The notes beneath the pieces are model-generated. The model saw only the letters and a list, made by a program, of their open reading frames with translations, had not been told where the DNA came from and did not search any database. From positions 186,001-250,000 of the forward strand of contig JAHBSM010000005.1 of the NCBI GenBank assembly GCA_019639115.1: a stretch of 64,000 nt of DNA, given 5' to 3'. The stretch's first letter is position 1. Each line of letters begins with the position of its first letter. The position numbers were made by a program, and so were the translations under genes. The stretch comes from Acidobacteriota bacterium (lineage in GTDB: Bacteria > Acidobacteriota > Blastocatellia > Pyrinomonadales > Pyrinomonadaceae). Positions 1 to 9,576 of this stretch are shown in pieces.

Positions 1-1284
1 ATGAAACATCGTCGAGCCGAGGCTGTAGATGTCCGATCTCGGATCGACCTTTCCGCCGAAAAGCTCCGGCGGGGCATAACCCATCGTACCGATAGCGGTC
101 ACACCTTTTTGATCTTGCTGATGTATTGACCTTGCGATGCCGAAATCCACAAGCATGACCTTTCCGGCGGAATCGAGCATTACATTGGACGGTTTTAGGT
201 CACGATAAACTATCCGCTGAGGCAGATTGTGGAGATAATCAAGAACGTCCGCGACCTCGATTCCCCATTGAACGACCGTTGCCTCGTCGATGCGTCTCTC
301 GGGCGCGGACCTAAGCCGCTGAGCCAGATCTCCGCCGGGGATGTACTTCATCACGAGGTAAAAGCGTCCTTCGGCCTGGTCGAAAAAGTAGTCGTATATG
401 GTCGGGATAGCCGGGTGGTCCAGGGATGAGAGGATCATCGATTCCCTTCTAAAGTCCTCGATCGCCTTTTCTTGCTGGGCTTCCTCGATGTGGGACTGGA
501 CCATTTCCTTGACGGCCCGCGGAACATCGCCGAGATTTCGATCTTTCGCCAAATAGACAGCACCCATGCCGCCACCGCCGATCTTTTTCTCGATCAGGTA
601 ACGGTCGTTAAGGATCGTGCCTTCTTCAAGAGGCTTGAGGCCTGTTCGTTTTGATCCACCGCTACCGCCGATATTCGGCGTGGTGAACGAGCCCTGATCC
701 TCGGATACGGACGCTTCGGCCGGTCCGGGGTCAATGGTCGTAGCTGAAGGGATCGGCACTCGACCGAGATCAAAGTCGCTGTCCAAAGGGATCGCCGGTG
801 GCTGTACTGCCGCCTCACTTGATGCTATCGGAATATCTTCCGGCCCTTCTGCAGCCATTAGATCCAACTCCGGGACCTGATGCTCGGCAGGATCGTCTTG
901 CGACGCCTCGATCATCTCAGATCCCGGATCTGTCGGTGACGCAGTCTCCTGGGCTTGGTACGTCCCTTCCGCGGGCTCGGAAGCAGTAAGCTCTTCAGAT
1001 TCCTTGGAGGCCTCAACCTCGTCCTCCGCCTCGACAAGTTCTGTTGAAGCGGCGTCAAGATCGGCCTCTCGGATCGCAGATGACTCCGCCTCGCGAGCGG
1101 CAGCCGCTTCTTGCCTGAGTTTTAGAACTGCCTCAGGCACTTCGTCCAGAGGAATGGCGATCGTATGTTCGTCGGCTACAGTGCCATCCGAAGCTACGTC
1201 CAGCGGGCGCAGCGAGATGCCGCAAAATGGGCAGAATTGATCGTTCTCTGTGGTCGGAGAACCACACTCGAAGCAAACGGACAT
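1..1284 (-). CDS. Ser/Thr protein kinase with N-terminal zinc ribbon (3' end outside window)
   Basis: A reverse-strand frame stays open from an ATG at 1284 to the window edge (428 codons visible), so the C-terminus is missing. Residues 4-20 form a small zinc ribbon (CxxC, then CPFC). About 200 acidic, low-complexity residues follow, and the kinase domain starts near residue 220. Visible kinase motifs are the glycine loop GGGGMGAVY, AVKEM (ATP lysine), YRDLKPSNV (catalytic loop, Tyr in place of the usual His), VDFGIAR, GTMGYAPPE and DPRSDIYSLG. This is a Hanks-type kinase, probably cytosolic up to the point seen. The gene begins one base after the stop of the FHA gene, so the two are probably co-translated and the FHA protein is a likely partner. 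No transmembrane segment is visible before the cut. Confidence 0.93.
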   Translation of the reverse strand, partial: MSVCFECGSPTTENDQFCPFCGISLRPLDVASDGTVADEHTIAIPLDEVPEAVLKLRQEAAAAREAESSAIREADLDAASTELVEAEDEVEASKESEELTASEPAEGTYQAQETASPTDPGSEMIEASQDDPAEHQVPELDLMAAEGPEDIPIASSEAAVQPPAIPLDSDFDLGRVPIPSATTIDPGPAEASVSEDQGSFTTPNIGGSGGSKRTGLKPLEEGTILNDRYLIEKKIGGGGMGAVYLAKDRNLGDVPRAVKEMVQSHIEEAQQEKAIEDFRRESMILSSLDHPAIPTIYDYFFDQAEGRFYLVMKYIPGGDLAQRLRSAPERRIDEATVVQWGIEVADVLDYLHNLPQRIVYRDLKPSNVMLDSAGKVMLVDFGIARSIHQQDQKGVTAIGTMGYAPPELFGGKVDPRSDIYSLGSTMFH

Positions 1285-1285
1285 T

Positions 1286-1906
1286 TTAATTCAAGATATG
1301 AAATCTGAGGAACGTTTTGCCGACGATCAATTCATCGCCGTCATTAAGTGGAGCCGGTGTTCCGGGCAGGAGCCGCCGACCGCGATTGATGTACGTTCCA
1401 TTCGTCGATCCAAGATCTTCGACAAAGTATTTCCCGCTTACAAGTTTGATCTTGGCATGTCGTCGCGAGACCTTCGCTTCGCTGTCGAACTGATCTAGAT
1501 CTATGTCGGGGAAAACTCCGTTATCAGCATCCCAACGGCCGATCGTCGATTCGTCATTTGCCACGGGAAACTCTGTACCTACCCTGTCGCCCTTCTCGAT
1601 AACAAGTTTAGCAGCGGTTTTAGCCGTGAGCGTGTGCGAACCGGGAGCGGGCTCATTATTTTCTACGTATGAAGGCACCGATGGAACATGTCTCTCTTCG
1701 AACGGCTTTTCGCCGGCTGAACTCTCCTCCGGCCCGACGGTGCTATGGATCGCTCCGGATCCGGGATCCGTAAGTGGCGGAACATATTCGACAGCGCTGA
1801 TATCAGATGGTTGTGCTTCGAACGGCCGCTCGAGACGATTCCCGCATTCATCGCAAAACTTGGCCGTGATAGTATTTTCTTTACCGCAGGCACTGCATTT
1901 CAACAT
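1286..1906 (-). CDS. FHA-domain protein with N-terminal zinc ribbon
   Basis: This 206-residue protein has a zinc ribbon at residues 4-21 (CSAC and CDEC), an acidic/Pro-Ser linker, and a C-terminal FHA domain from about residue 100. The FHA signature residues are visible: GR in the first loop, SRRH and GSTNGT. FHA domains bind phosphothreonine peptides. The kinase gene follows after one base on the same strand, so a kinase-reader pair is likely; that partnership is inferred. Both proteins share the zinc-ribbon plus linker design, which is common in soil bacteria. No signal peptide or membrane segment is present. Confidence 0.9.
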   Translation of the reverse strand: MLKCSACGKENTITAKFCDECGNRLERPFEAQPSDISAVEYVPPLTDPGSGAIHSTVGPEESSAGEKPFEERHVPSVPSYVENNEPAPGSHTLTAKTAAKLVIEKGDRVGTEFPVANDESTIGRWDADNGVFPDIDLDQFDSEAKVSRRHAKIKLVSGKYFVEDLGSTNGTYINRGRRLLPGTPAPLNDGDELIVGKTFLRFHILN

Positions 1907-2141
1907 TGGTTCTTTTTTCGATCCATTGACTTTGGTTGAGCAAATAAAGAATCATTCTAACCTGCAACGGACGAAACGTAAATCAAAAAGGGCATGGCCT
2001 GGATCGATCCACGCTCGCGGTACTCGGGCCGAACGCAAGTCTTTTTTGAAACAATGAGGGCCCAGAAGGCGTAGTGTTTACCGAGTCGCGGGCGATCGTT
2101 CCACTGCTGCGGCCGTCAATTAGCGAGGTAATCGAGTAAAT

Positions 2142-3680
2142 ATGGCTTTAAGCCGAAAAAGTAAGATCTTTCTGTTTTCGGGAATTGGACTTTTGCTGCT
2201 GATCATCATTGTGGCCTCGATCTTTGCGACCCGAAAGGACATTCCTTCGGTCAATACGGTGAAAATCGAAAAACGCACGGAACTGAGATCTGTTGTTACG
2301 GCATCCGGCGAGGTGCGACCGATACAGTTCATGAATCTAACAAGTGAGGTTCAGGGTCGCATCGAGGAGATCTACGTAAAAGAGGGCGATCAGGTCAAAA
2401 AAGGGCAGCTCCTGGTCAAGCTAGATCCGAATCAACTCGAGTCGAGTGCCGACGCCCAATTTGCCGCTTACCAATCGTCACAACAGGAACTCGCTGCGAC
2501 GCAGACACAAGTGACCGCAGCCCAGAATCAACTGATGCAGTCCGAGCAGGCGCTGAACGCCAGCGACGCTGCTGTTAATGCGTCGCGGCAGAACGTGGTC
2601 GCGTCGCAGACCGACGTCGATCGCGCTCAGGTCGACGTGAACACGGCTCAACGTGAGTTTAACCGAAATGCGCAGTTGCTGGAGTCAGGCGTCATTTCAA
2701 GGTTTGAATACGATCAGAAGAAGGACCAACTCGAACTTGCGCAGGCATCGCTGAGGAACGCCAGGGCACGTCTGGAATCAGCAAAGATCTCAGTGAATGA
2801 GGCAATAGCCCGTCGCAACCAGCAGGCTGTCGCAGTCCGGGATGCAAAGCGGGCGGTCGAGACAGCGAATATAAATGTGCGTTCGAGCCGGGCTCGTGCC
2901 GATCAGCAAGCCGCAGCACTTAGGGGCCAAAGAAATCAACGCGACAAGACGCTTCAGGTTGCACCGATAAACGGCATCATTGCTGAGATACCCTCGAAGG
3001 TCGGCACTTTTGCTGTGGCGGGCCTCTCGACCACGGCTTTGATGACGATCGCGGATATGTCGACCGTCAATATTGAGGTCAAGGTTGACGAGACATCTAT
3101 CGACCGCGTCGCGGTCGGTCAAAAGGCAAAGGTCAAGGTGGATGCCTTGGGCGATCGCGAGGTCGTGGGCGAAGTCACTCAAAAAACGCCTCTTGCGGTT
3201 GGTAAATCGCAAACTTCCGGCGGACTTTCGACGAACATCAACGTCCAGGAAGCAAAAGAATTCCGTGTCGTGATTGAATTGAAAGACATCAGCGAAGAGG
3301 TTAAAAGTTCTCTGAGGCCCGGTATGAGCGCGACGGCCGAGATCACAACCGCGACCGCTAACGACGTTGTCGCCGTGCCTCTTCAAGCCTTGATCGAGAA
3401 GAAGCCGGAAGCCAGCCCTTCGCCGACTCTAGCCGGTGACGGAGCTCAGCCGGCCGAGAAAGCTAAACCGATAATTGGGGTGTATATTCTCGTTGACGGC
3501 AAGGCAAAGTTCCGCGAGGTTCAGCCAGGTATAATCGGCGAATCCGATCGCCAGGTATTGAGTGGCGTCGAAGCCGGAGATGAGGTCATTACTGGCCCCG
3601 GCCGTGTACTGAGCACGCTGAAGGATGACTCGCCGGTCAAGCGGGCCGAAAAGAAAGATACGGAAAACGCAAATAAATAG
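2142..3680 (+). CDS. MacA/HlyD-family periplasmic adaptor of an ABC efflux system
   Basis: This 512-residue protein has one N-terminal membrane anchor (about residues 10-30), a biotinyl-lipoyl half motif ([15 protein letters not shown]), and a very long Ala/Gln/Asn-rich coiled-coil hairpin (about residues 100-265). The second lipoyl half and beta-barrel follow ([27 protein letters not shown]). Adaptors of this family bridge an inner-membrane transporter to an outer-membrane channel. The hairpin looks longer than in typical MacA, which may matter for spanning the periplasm. The start has an upstream GAGGTAA ribosome site. It is followed by an ATPase and four permeases on the same strand. No TolC-like gene lies in the window, so the outer-membrane partner is unknown. 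Confidence 0.9.
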   Translation: MALSRKSKIFLFSGIGLLLLIIIVASIFATRKDIPSVNTVKIEKRTELRSVVTASGEVRPIQFMNLTSEVQGRIEEIYVKEGDQVKKGQLLVKLDPNQLESSADAQFAAYQSSQQELAATQTQVTAAQNQLMQSEQALNASDAAVNASRQNVVASQTDVDRAQVDVNTAQREFNRNAQLLESGVISRFEYDQKKDQLELAQASLRNARARLESAKISVNEAIARRNQQAVAVRDAKRAVETANINVRSSRARADQQAAALRGQRNQRDKTLQVAPINGIIAEIPSKVGTFAVAGLSTTALMTIADMSTVNIEVKVDETSIDRVAVGQKAKVKVDALGDREVVGEVTQKTPLAVGKSQTSGGLSTNINVQEAKEFRVVIELKDISEEVKSSLRPGMSATAEITTATANDVVAVPLQALIEKKPEASPSPTLAGDGAQPAEKAKPIIGVYILVDGKAKFREVQPGIIGESDRQVLSGVEAGDEVITGPGRVLSTLKDDSPVKRAEKKDTENANK

Positions 3681-3693
3681 GCACTTATCCGCT

Positions 3694-4425
3694 ATGTCCA
3701 TCAACGGAAACAGTCCGAACGGAATGACGCCATCACCCGATGACGGCATCATAATCATGCGTAACATCTGGAAAACGTACCAGATGGGAACCGAAGAACT
3801 ACATGCGTTGAAGGACGTAAGTTTCGAGGTCAGAAGGAACGAGTATGTTGCGATCATTGGCCCGTCGGGATCCGGGAAGTCGACGTTGATGAATCTGATC
3901 GGCTGCCTCGATTCTCCATCGAAAGGCGACTATTGGATCAACGGACAGTTGGTCTCTTCGCTGAGCGACGATGAGCTTGCACGTATCCGGAACAAGGAGG
4001 TTGGATTCGTCTTCCAGACGTTCAACCTGCTGCCTCGGGCAACGGCACTACACAACGTCGAACTGCCTTTGATCTATGCGGGCCTCAGGGCCGGCGACCG
4101 CCACGAAAAGGCGAAAGCCGCCCTCGAGTCCGTCGAACTCGGCGAACGTATCTTGCACAAGCCGAACGAACTCTCCGGCGGACAGCGGCAGCGCGTGGCC
4201 ATCGCTCGGGCGCTGGTCAATCATCCTTCGATACTGCTTGCAGACGAACCGACAGGAGCCCTCGACAGCAAGACAAGCGTCGAGATCATGACGCTCTTCG
4301 AAAAACTTCACGAAGACGGCAACACGATAATTCTCGTTACTCATGAACCAGATATTGCCGCCCGCGCACACCGCGTGATCACTATCCGCGACGGACGTAT
4401 CGAGAGTGATGAACGACACCGGTAG
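3694..4425 (+). CDS. MacB/LolD-type ABC transporter ATP-binding protein
   Basis: Starting at ATG 3694 this is a 243-residue ATPase. Walker [10 protein letters not shown] is at residues 56-64, with Q-loop [10 protein letters not shown], signature LSGGQRQR near 160, Walker [12 protein letters not shown] near 180 and the switch histidine in VTHEP. The TxTGALD-like pattern and short length fit the LolD/MacB ATPase class that powers FtsX-like permeases. The frame is open further upstream (to 3625), but that would overlap the adaptor gene; ATG 3757 is a possible shorter start. It is the only ATPase beside four permease genes, so it probably serves several of them. In E. coli MacB the ATPase and permease are fused; here they are separate. 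Confidence 0.93.
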   Translation: MSINGNSPNGMTPSPDDGIIIMRNIWKTYQMGTEELHALKDVSFEVRRNEYVAIIGPSGSGKSTLMNLIGCLDSPSKGDYWINGQLVSSLSDDELARIRNKEVGFVFQTFNLLPRATALHNVELPLIYAGLRAGDRHEKAKAALESVELGERILHKPNELSGGQRQRVAIARALVNHPSILLADEPTGALDSKTSVEIMTLFEKLHEDGNTIILVTHEPDIAARAHRVITIRDGRIESDERHR

Positions 4426-4484
4426 CCGTTCCCGGGGAGTTTTCGGATCACGTTTTAACATCTCTTCATTTATAATCAGGCTGA

Positions 4485-5738
4485 ATGGCCGCATTTCGCA
4501 CGATCAAGGTTCTGGGTGAGTCATTTAAACTTGCCCTGTTAAGCCTGCAGGCCAACAAGCTTAGGACTTTCCTTACTCTGATCGGTGTTATCGTCGGCGT
4601 CACTTCCGTGATCTCCGTCATCACGATAATCACCGGACTCGACACTACCGTCGCTAACGCATTCTCATCTCAAGGTTCGACCGTGTTTTCGGTAGCTAAA
4701 CGCCCGCTCGTGATCACATCTCGCGAAGATATGATCGTATATAACCGCCGAAAGGACGTGACGCGAGATGACGCAGACGCCATTATCCGAGGTTGCCGGG
4801 CCTGTTCGAGCGTTGGAATCTCGGCGAATGGAATGTCGCTTGTCAAGTACGGAGATAACCGTTCGGAGGGCGTTTCGGTTCGCGGATTATCGCTCCCGAT
4901 GTTCGAGATCGAGAATACCGCCATCCAATCAGGACGGAAATGGACCGATCAAGAAGCTGAGACAGGATCTGAGGTCTGTGTCGTTGGAGCTGACATAATT
5001 GAGAATCTTTTCAACGGTATAGAGCCTGACCGAGCGTTAGGTGAGACGATCCGCGTCGATGGTGTTCCGTATCGGATCGTCGGAGTTGCAGCTCCTTTCG
5101 GCAAGGTGCTTGGATTCTCACGGGATAACTTTGTCTATCTGCCGTTCCAGGCTTCTCAACGTCTATTCGGTGCGAGGGGGTCGATCACGGTCCATATCAA
5201 GGTCAACGATGCGTCAGAATTCGAACTCGCACAGGACGAGGCCAGGGCTATCATGAGGGCGAGACGCGGCAAGGACCCTTCGGATCGCGAGGACGGTTTT
5301 TCGATCGAATCGCAAGACGCGTTCCTGGCTATTTACGGAAATGCGACCTCGGGCATCTATGCCGCTACGATCGCGGTCGCGGCTGTTTCGCTCGTCGTCG
5401 GTGGGATCGTCGTGATGAACATAATGCTGGTCTCCGTAACCGAACGCACGCGCGAGATCGGATTGAGAAAAGCTGTGGGCGCGCGATGGATCGATCTGAT
5501 GCAGCAGTTTCCGATCGAAGCCGTTGTGGTAACCGTTTGCGGCGGATTGATCGGAATTGTAGTGGGATACGGGCTTGCGTATCTATTGTCGCTCGCGATG
5601 GGATTCCCTGTTGCGATCCGCGTTAGTTCGGCATTGCTCGGTGTCGCAGTCTCTTTAGTAGTTGGGATAGTAAGCGGATTATATCCGGCCTGGCGTGCGG
5701 CTGATCTCGATCCGATCGACGCGATGCGGAACGAATAG
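4485..5738 (+). CDS. MacB/FtsX-like ABC permease 1 of 4
   Basis: This 417-residue permease has the MacB layout: one N-terminal membrane helix after NKLRTFLTLIG, a large periplasmic MacB_PCD-type domain, and three C-terminal helices ending in PAWRAADLDPIDAMR. The membrane signature reads VGGIVVMNIMLVSVTERTREIG, with Val where copies 2 and 4 have Gly (GGIGVMNIM). The periplasmic part holds a CxxC-like pair (GCRACSS) not seen in the other copies. Its start lies 59 bases after the ATPase gene and its stop is one base before permease 2. MacB-type systems are mechanotransmission pumps or exporters; the substrate is unknown. Confidence 0.9.
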   Translation: MAAFRTIKVLGESFKLALLSLQANKLRTFLTLIGVIVGVTSVISVITIITGLDTTVANAFSSQGSTVFSVAKRPLVITSREDMIVYNRRKDVTRDDADAIIRGCRACSSVGISANGMSLVKYGDNRSEGVSVRGLSLPMFEIENTAIQSGRKWTDQEAETGSEVCVVGADIIENLFNGIEPDRALGETIRVDGVPYRIVGVAAPFGKVLGFSRDNFVYLPFQASQRLFGARGSITVHIKVNDASEFELAQDEARAIMRARRGKDPSDREDGFSIESQDAFLAIYGNATSGIYAATIAVAAVSLVVGGIVVMNIMLVSVTERTREIGLRKAVGARWIDLMQQFPIEAVVVTVCGGLIGIVVGYGLAYLLSLAMGFPVAIRVSSALLGVAVSLVVGIVSGLYPAWRAADLDPIDAMRNE

Positions 5739-5739
5739 T

Positions 5740-6984
5740 ATGACTCGGCATTCGGTATTCGAATCGGGAAAAATGGCCCTCGACACCTTGAGGGAGAATA
5801 AGCTGCGTTCGACCCTCACGATACTTGGCGTGGCTGTCGGTGTTGTGACGATCCTAGCAATGGTTTCCATCATTCAGGGACTGAACAAGGCATTTGCAGA
5901 GCAGCTCGAATCGCTCGGTTCTAATACGATATTCGTCTCTAAGTTCAGCCCAAGTTTTGGAAAACCTCCCGGTCCTGAGGAACGCCAAAGAAAGGAACTC
6001 AACGTAGGGGACGCGGATGCCATACGAGCCGAGGTCTCGACTGCCGCCGGTGTAGCTCCATTTCAGCGAGAACTGGCTGTGACGATGCGCTATCGCGAAC
6101 GTCAGTCGGATACGGTGATCCTGGTGGGAGCGACCCCTGATTACGAGTTCACTCTATCGCAATACGTCGATGTCGGACGGTTTATAATCGACAGCGACCT
6201 CAGCGAGCGGACAAATTTCGTAGTGATCGGCCGAGACGTGGTCAAATCGCTCTTTCCCGATGGCGAGGATCCAATGGGCGCCGAGATAAAGATCGACGGC
6301 AATCCATTCAAAGTGGTCGGCATAATGAGCGTCCTTGGTTCATTTTTTGGGCAATCTCGGGACAACATTGCATTTATTCCGCTTACGACCATTCAGAAAT
6401 ACTACCCCAGGGTTGACCCTCCACAGTCCGTGTTTGTCGTCATTGTGCGACCGAATTCGAGAGCCGAGGTCAAAGCAACGATCGAACAGATAACAGACGT
6501 GCTTCGACGGCGGCGAGGCGACAGGACCGGCGACAAGGACAGCTTCGGCATCTCGTCGCAGGATGCTTTGCTTGACGTGTACAACCAGCTCACCGGTGCG
6601 ACCTATCTGGTACTTACGGCCATTTCCGCCGTTGCATTGATGATCGGCGGGATCGGTGTGATGAACATAATGCTCGTATCCGTGACCGAGAGGACGAAAG
6701 AGATAGGTATCCGAAAGGCAGTAGGCGCAAATAGCTCCGGGATACTCGCTCAGTTCTTGATCGAAGCCGTTGTGCTGACCGCTATCGGCGGCTCGATCGG
6801 CGTCGCTGTCGGCGAGGTCCTGAGTCTGCTGATCAATGCGTATTCGCCGTTACCGGCATACATTCCTGCTTGGGCAATAGGGCTTGGCCTGTTGGTTTCT
6901 GCGGGCATTGGCGTTGTTTTTGGCGTATTTCCCGCCTGGAAAGCGTCTAACCTCGACCCGATCGAAGCTCTTAGATTCGAGTAA
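5740..6984 (+). CDS. MacB/FtsX-like ABC permease 2 of 4
   Basis: The frame is open from 5695, but ATG 5740, right after the stop of permease 1, fits the family start and gives 414 residues. It has an N-terminal helix following ENKLRSTLTILG, a periplasmic domain, and the canonical MIGGIGVMNIMLVSVTERT segment, then two more helices ending PAWKASNLDPIEALRFE. The one-base spacing to permease 1 implies translational coupling, and the two may form a heterodimer. The periplasmic part has an early Lys/Glu/Arg-rich stretch (PGPEERQRKEL) also found in degenerate form in permeases 3 and 4, indicating common ancestry by duplication. Confidence 0.9.
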   Translation: MTRHSVFESGKMALDTLRENKLRSTLTILGVAVGVVTILAMVSIIQGLNKAFAEQLESLGSNTIFVSKFSPSFGKPPGPEERQRKELNVGDADAIRAEVSTAAGVAPFQRELAVTMRYRERQSDTVILVGATPDYEFTLSQYVDVGRFIIDSDLSERTNFVVIGRDVVKSLFPDGEDPMGAEIKIDGNPFKVVGIMSVLGSFFGQSRDNIAFIPLTTIQKYYPRVDPPQSVFVVIVRPNSRAEVKATIEQITDVLRRRRGDRTGDKDSFGISSQDALLDVYNQLTGATYLVLTAISAVALMIGGIGVMNIMLVSVTERTKEIGIRKAVGANSSGILAQFLIEAVVLTAIGGSIGVAVGEVLSLLINAYSPLPAYIPAWAIGLGLLVSAGIGVVFGVFPAWKASNLDPIEALRFE

Positions 6985-7047
6985 AACCGGGAAACTTTGC
7001 ATCTTCCGTGGACGTAAAAATCAGGGCAATGTTCTTGTTCACCTTGT

Positions 7048-8292
7048 ATGAACCTAGCCGAAACTCTCAAATTGGCCCTGGATGCGATACGCGCTCACAA
7101 ACTGCGTTCATTCCTTACGCTTCTGGGAATGATCGTGGCAGTGATGGCGTTCATGATCGTCGTCTCGCTGCTTATCGGCTTCAGCAAATACGTTGACGAA
7201 AAACTTTCAAAGATAGGTTCCAACACTTTTTCCGTAACGCGATTCAATTTTGACGACTTCAAAGACACCGACACGATAGCGGCCGCGCAGCGACGAAACA
7301 AGGAACTGACCTTTGACGAACGCGACTTTATAAGGCAGCACGCCCAACTTGTCGAGATGATCGGCGCCCGATCCCCGAGCGGTGGCATGACGCGAGAAGT
7401 AAAAGGCCCCACGGGCGAGCCGCTTAGAGATGTTCAGCTCGTCGCATCCGAGCCGAACATTGTGGATATCGAAAAGCGCGATGTCGCGGAAGGCCGCTTT
7501 TTCACCAATACCGAGAATGATAACTCCATGCGAGTCGTCTATATCGGAATGGATATCGCTAACAAACTCTTTCCGGCCGGTAATGCACTTGGCAGCGAGA
7601 TCGTCATAGAGGGTATACCTTATCGGATAATCGGGATCCAGACCGCGAAAGGGACCGTTTTTGGCAGGCCGCAGGACAACTTTGTCGAGTTCCCAATAAA
7701 GACTTTTGGAGCCAATTTTGGCGGCTTGAAATGGAATCGTGCACCTTATTTTGTCGTAAAAGCGAAAGACGATAAATCATTTGCCGACGCCGTGGAGGAG
7801 GTCAGGACGCTAATGCGGATCAAACGCAAGGTTCCGCTAGGCGAAAAAGACACTTTTGGAATGATCACGCCTGATGCGATCAGTGGACTTGTAAATCGGA
7901 TCATGGGTCCGGTCGGGATAGTACTAATAGTTGTTCCGACGATAGCATTGCTTGTGGGTGCGATCGTCATAATGAACATAATGCTCGTGGCCGTAACGGA
8001 AAGAACTCGTGAGATCGGCATACGAAAGAGCCTAGGCGCCAGACAGTCGGACATTCTGAAACAATTTCTTTTTGAATCCGCGATGCTGGCCGCACTAGGC
8101 GGGATCATAGGGCTGGTGCTTGCTCACCTGGCGGGCTACATAATCACGGCTATGTTCCTGCAGACCAACATACCCTGGTGGGCAGCAGTGCTTGCCATCG
8201 CATTCTCGGCGCTAGTCGGCATCATGGCCGGACTCTATCCGGCACGCATGGCAGCACGGCTTGATCCGATAGAGGCCCTCAGGGCCGACTGA
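7048..8292 (+). CDS. MacB/FtsX-like ABC permease 3 of 4
   Basis: This 414-residue permease has the same topology: N-terminal helix after HKLRSFLTLLG, periplasmic domain, and three C-terminal helices ending PARMAARLDPIEALRAD. The membrane signature is divergent (LVGAIVIMNIMLVAVTERTREIG), resembling permease 1 rather than 2 and 4. It lies 63 bases after permease 2, the widest permease gap in the cluster, with no recognisable terminator between. A start at 7048 (ATG, MNLAETLKLALDA) is chosen because the following residues match the N-terminal amphipathic segment of the other copies. Confidence 0.9.
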   Translation: MNLAETLKLALDAIRAHKLRSFLTLLGMIVAVMAFMIVVSLLIGFSKYVDEKLSKIGSNTFSVTRFNFDDFKDTDTIAAAQRRNKELTFDERDFIRQHAQLVEMIGARSPSGGMTREVKGPTGEPLRDVQLVASEPNIVDIEKRDVAEGRFFTNTENDNSMRVVYIGMDIANKLFPAGNALGSEIVIEGIPYRIIGIQTAKGTVFGRPQDNFVEFPIKTFGANFGGLKWNRAPYFVVKAKDDKSFADAVEEVRTLMRIKRKVPLGEKDTFGMITPDAISGLVNRIMGPVGIVLIVVPTIALLVGAIVIMNIMLVAVTERTREIGIRKSLGARQSDILKQFLFESAMLAALGGIIGLVLAHLAGYIITAMFLQTNIPWWAAVLAIAFSALVGIMAGLYPARMAARLDPIEALRAD

Positions 8293-8308
8293 TGACGCAC
8301 AAATTCGA

Positions 8309-9571
8309 ATGAAGATCATTTCCGGCACCTTCCTCGAGAACCTGAAAATGGCGATGGCTACGATCCGCGGCCACAAGCTCAGGTCGTGCCTGACCGTTTT
8401 CGGCGTAATGGTGGGCGTGATCACCGCGATGCTGTTTGCGTCGATAATCACGGCCATCAACGTCTCGGTCGAACGAGAGGTGGAATCATTCGGCACGCGG
8501 TCGATCTTTCTCTACAAGATGGATATCGGCATACGAACAAGTATGCCGACGCGAGAGGAGAGGATGCGAAAGCCGCTGACCATGGAGGATGCCGCGGCGA
8601 TCGCGGAACTGCCGACGATCGAACTCGCCATCCCTTATCTGGATATTTCGAATAACTTCTTCGGACAGAAGATAAACGTGACCGGCAAGAACGGCAAGAC
8701 CTCCTCTTCCGTGCAATTGAACGGCACTCTGCCGGATGTAGAGCGTGCACCCGGTGAGATATTGGTCGATGGACGCTGGTTCTCGCAAAGCGAACACGAC
8801 ACCAAGGCCAACGTTTGCGTCATTGGCGATTTCGTCAAGGAGTCGTACTTTCCTTACAGTTCACCCATCGGCGAATACATCGAGATCGGAGGCCAGGAGT
8901 TCAGGGTTATCGGGCTTTTGCAAAAGCGCGAGCAGCTCTTTGGCGGGGGCGGCGGCAATAACGATCAAACGAATATCATCTATATGCCGATGGGAGCGGC
9001 GCTCAAGCTCAAACCCAATGCCGACGACCTTTTCATTCTCGCCGTCGCACGCGAGGGACTGCTCGAAAAGGCGAAGGACGATGTACAAGATCTGCTTCGC
9101 ATCCGACGACAGGTAAAGCTCGGCGATAAGAACAATTTCGCGATGGAGACCGCCGCGAGCCTGATAGATCAATTCAAAGCTATCACCGGAGGTGTTTTTC
9201 TCGCGGGCTTCGTCCTCTCGTCCGTCGGCCTGTTGATAGGCGGAATAGGAGTGATGAATATCATGCTCGTCTCGGTGACTGAACGCACGCGAGAGATCGG
9301 TATCAGAAAAGCGGTCGGAGCCAAACGATTGGATATCCTGATGCAATTCCTAATTGAGGCCGCTACTCTGACCGGATTCGGCGGATTGCTCGGCCTGATC
9401 ATAGGTTGGATGCTCTCGTTTCTGATGCGCCTCGCCCTGCCGTCATATATTCCGTGGGCAGCACCGGTCTTTGGATTCGCAGCCAGCGTCGGGATAGGAA
9501 TATTCTTTGGACTTTGGCCGGCCTGGAGGGCAGCCCGGCTTGATCCTATCGAGGCACTGAGATACGAGTAG
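8309..9571 (+). CDS. MacB/FtsX-like ABC permease 4 of 4
   Basis: This 420-residue permease starts 16 bases after permease 3. It has an N-terminal helix after HKLRSCLTVFG, a periplasmic domain with a Gly-rich loop (FGGGGGNNDQ), and canonical LIGGIGVMNIMLVSVTERTREIG, ending PAWRAARLDPIEALRYE. Copies 2 and 4 carry the canonical glycine and copies 1 and 3 do not, an alternating pattern that suggests 1:2 and 3:4 heterodimers (inference). It is the last gene of the cluster; the next gene is convergent and its stop is only five bases away. Confidence 0.9.
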   Translation: MKIISGTFLENLKMAMATIRGHKLRSCLTVFGVMVGVITAMLFASIITAINVSVEREVESFGTRSIFLYKMDIGIRTSMPTREERMRKPLTMEDAAAIAELPTIELAIPYLDISNNFFGQKINVTGKNGKTSSSVQLNGTLPDVERAPGEILVDGRWFSQSEHDTKANVCVIGDFVKESYFPYSSPIGEYIEIGGQEFRVIGLLQKREQLFGGGGGNNDQTNIIYMPMGAALKLKPNADDLFILAVAREGLLEKAKDDVQDLLRIRRQVKLGDKNNFAMETAASLIDQFKAITGGVFLAGFVLSSVGLLIGGIGVMNIMLVSVTERTREIGIRKAVGAKRLDILMQFLIEAATLTGFGGLLGLIIGWMLSFLMRLALPSYIPWAAPVFGFAASVGIGIFFGLWPAWRAARLDPIEALRYE

Positions 9572-9576
9572 ATGCG

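Noticed and set aside
1503-2057. Forward-strand 184-codon frame opposite the FHA gene
   Set aside because: It is the complement of the FHA protein's coding sequence and shows no domain.
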